From positions 1-64,000 of the forward strand of contig JAJKFJ010022837.1 in the NCBI GenBank assembly GCA_027382625.1: 64,000 bases of DNA, written 5' to 3'. Under the pieces are notes generated by a model. The model did not search any database. It had not been told where the DNA came from and saw only the letters and a program-made list of their open reading frames with translations. The stretch comes from Tetmemena sp. SeJ-2015. Taxonomy: Eukaryota > Ciliophora > Spirotrichea > Sporadotrichida > Oxytrichidae. Shown one piece after another: positions 63,140 through 64,000 of the stretch. Every line of letters starts with the position of its first letter. The stretch's first letter is position 1. Position numbers and translations under genes: made by a program.

Positions 63140-63336
63140 TATAAAATCTTATTTTAAGTCTATATTCAAAAATTTATTATTTTTATAAGTGGCTTAGAAG
63201 AAAATAAGAACTTAACTATTTGATATTAAATTTGATATAATCGGGTGCTAAATCCAAGGTATTTCCATTTACAGGTATTTGAGATAGTAGTGGTAGTTAT
63301 TTCCAAATAAAATTTTGGCTTGCTAAATAATTTAAC

Positions 63337-64000
63337 TCAAGTCTTCTAGAGACTTTCATCTTTTATTTTATAGCTACATTTTATAATTCGGATGGTGCTT
63401 GATGATTCATAGCACCTTCTAAAGGAAATTCTTAACTGATTCTTAATAAATAATAAGGATGGAAAGATATAACTTTTAGTTAATTCTGGAGTGAGCCTGA
63501 TGACTATTCTTTTAGCTAGGAGAATCAAGAGAAGAATGATGATAGTCCAAAATGTTTGCATAAGTTCTGGCTTATGCAGTCTCCAAAAAGTGGAGGCATA
63601 TTTCAAGAGGCATCTGAGGGTTAATTCGAACTAAGGGTATTGACTTGGCGGCTTTTGAGATTCCTTATCCTCATCATGAGGATCTCTGTGGGTATAGAAA
63701 GATATCATGTTGCTCTATGAGTCAGACGAGGATTAATTTAAATTCTGTTGTGACTACTCTAAGGCTCTGTTGTAAAATGTAGATTGGCAGCGAAGTGGAT
63801 CAGAATTATCAATTGTGATTCTTGAAGGAGAAGATGGGTGTTAGAGGCTCACATTTTAGTGTCTCAAAGCTAAAATTGCACCGTTTCTCTCAGCCGATTG
63901 GTGGTGACTTCCCCCACTAGAGTTTGTAGTTGAGTTCAAGCTGATAAGACGATGACCCTGCTTCAATGATCCATTTTTATGAGTATTGTTGCCTGATTAA
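63337..64000 (-). CDS. Serine-rich protein with transmembrane segment, N-terminus outside window
   Basis: Enters from the window end in an open frame: GSLKQGHRLISLNSTTNSSG, a Ser/Asn/Gln-rich stretch, SFYTHRDPHDEDKESQKPPS, then LLKYASTFWRLHKPELMQ and a hydrophobic helix FWTIIILLLILLA followed by basic residues, ending KDESLQKT at TGA 63337-63339. It looks like a cytoplasmic disordered region before a membrane anchor, perhaps the start of a multi-pass protein if an IES near 63340 hides the rest. Family not recognised. Confidence 0.55.

Overview
The window looks like unprocessed germline (micronuclear) DNA of a hypotrich/stichotrich spirotrich ciliate (Oxytricha/Stylonychia type). Three things show this. 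(1) The code: TAA and TAG are read as Gln and only TGA stops; ubiquitin proves it, with TAA at Gln2 and TAG at Gln49 of an otherwise canonical polyubiquitin. (2) Genes are broken by short AT-rich inserts that are not GT-AG introns. Each is flanked by a perfect direct repeat ('pointer', 2-14 bp, different every time), and removing one repeat plus the insert restores the frame. I resolved about 40 such internal eliminated sequences (IESs), 13-161 bp long. (3) Many genes are packed over 64 kb with no telomere repeats between them, unlike the gene-sized macronuclear chromosomes of this group. Variable pointers argue against Paramecium (TA-only) and Euplotes (TA, TGA=Cys). All genes I could read are collinear; I saw no scrambling.

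Layout. 0-9.5 kb: RBBP4/MSI1-like WD40 gene (-, cut by the window edge), DHX8/PRP22 spliceosomal helicase (+, eight interruptions), a C2H2 zinc-finger gene (-) and a long gene with a possible kleisin-like C-terminus (-). 9.5-12.6 kb: an IES-free polyubiquitin gene and a tandem copy of the whole locus whose coding part is a single diverged ubiquitin-like unit carrying two IESs. 12.9-19.2 kb: unknown gene (-), PAF-acetylhydrolase-like membrane protein (+), OTU deubiquitinase with SEC-C motif (-). 19.3-29 kb: very long coiled-coil protein (-), small unknown (+), Ser/Thr kinase (-). 29.6-37.1 kb: Cys-rich secreted protein (+) and a P4-ATPase lipid flippase with a long tail (+).

37.5-50.6 kb: unknown (+), kelch protein (+), multi-pass membrane protein with a degenerate kinase domain (-), an SHIPPO/PG-rich repeat and Q-rich protein (-), low-complexity unknown (+). 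51.4-64 kb: AAAP amino-acid transporter (-), CRAL-TRIO/SEC14 protein (-), DHHC palmitoyltransferase (+), DUF4203-like membrane protein (+), CFAP20-domain protein (+), small unknown (+), type I membrane protein (-), and a serine-rich protein running off the end (-). Genes alternate strand and are not operons; they are unrelated housekeeping, membrane and ciliary genes.

Several genes also show isolated one-base frame breaks, often in homopolymers, consistent with residual long-read assembly errors. Exon/MDS boundaries were worked out by eye and only the ones I could justify are listed; long low-complexity genes (coiled-coil, 37.5-40.4 kb, 44.8-50.6 kb) certainly hold more IESs than given.
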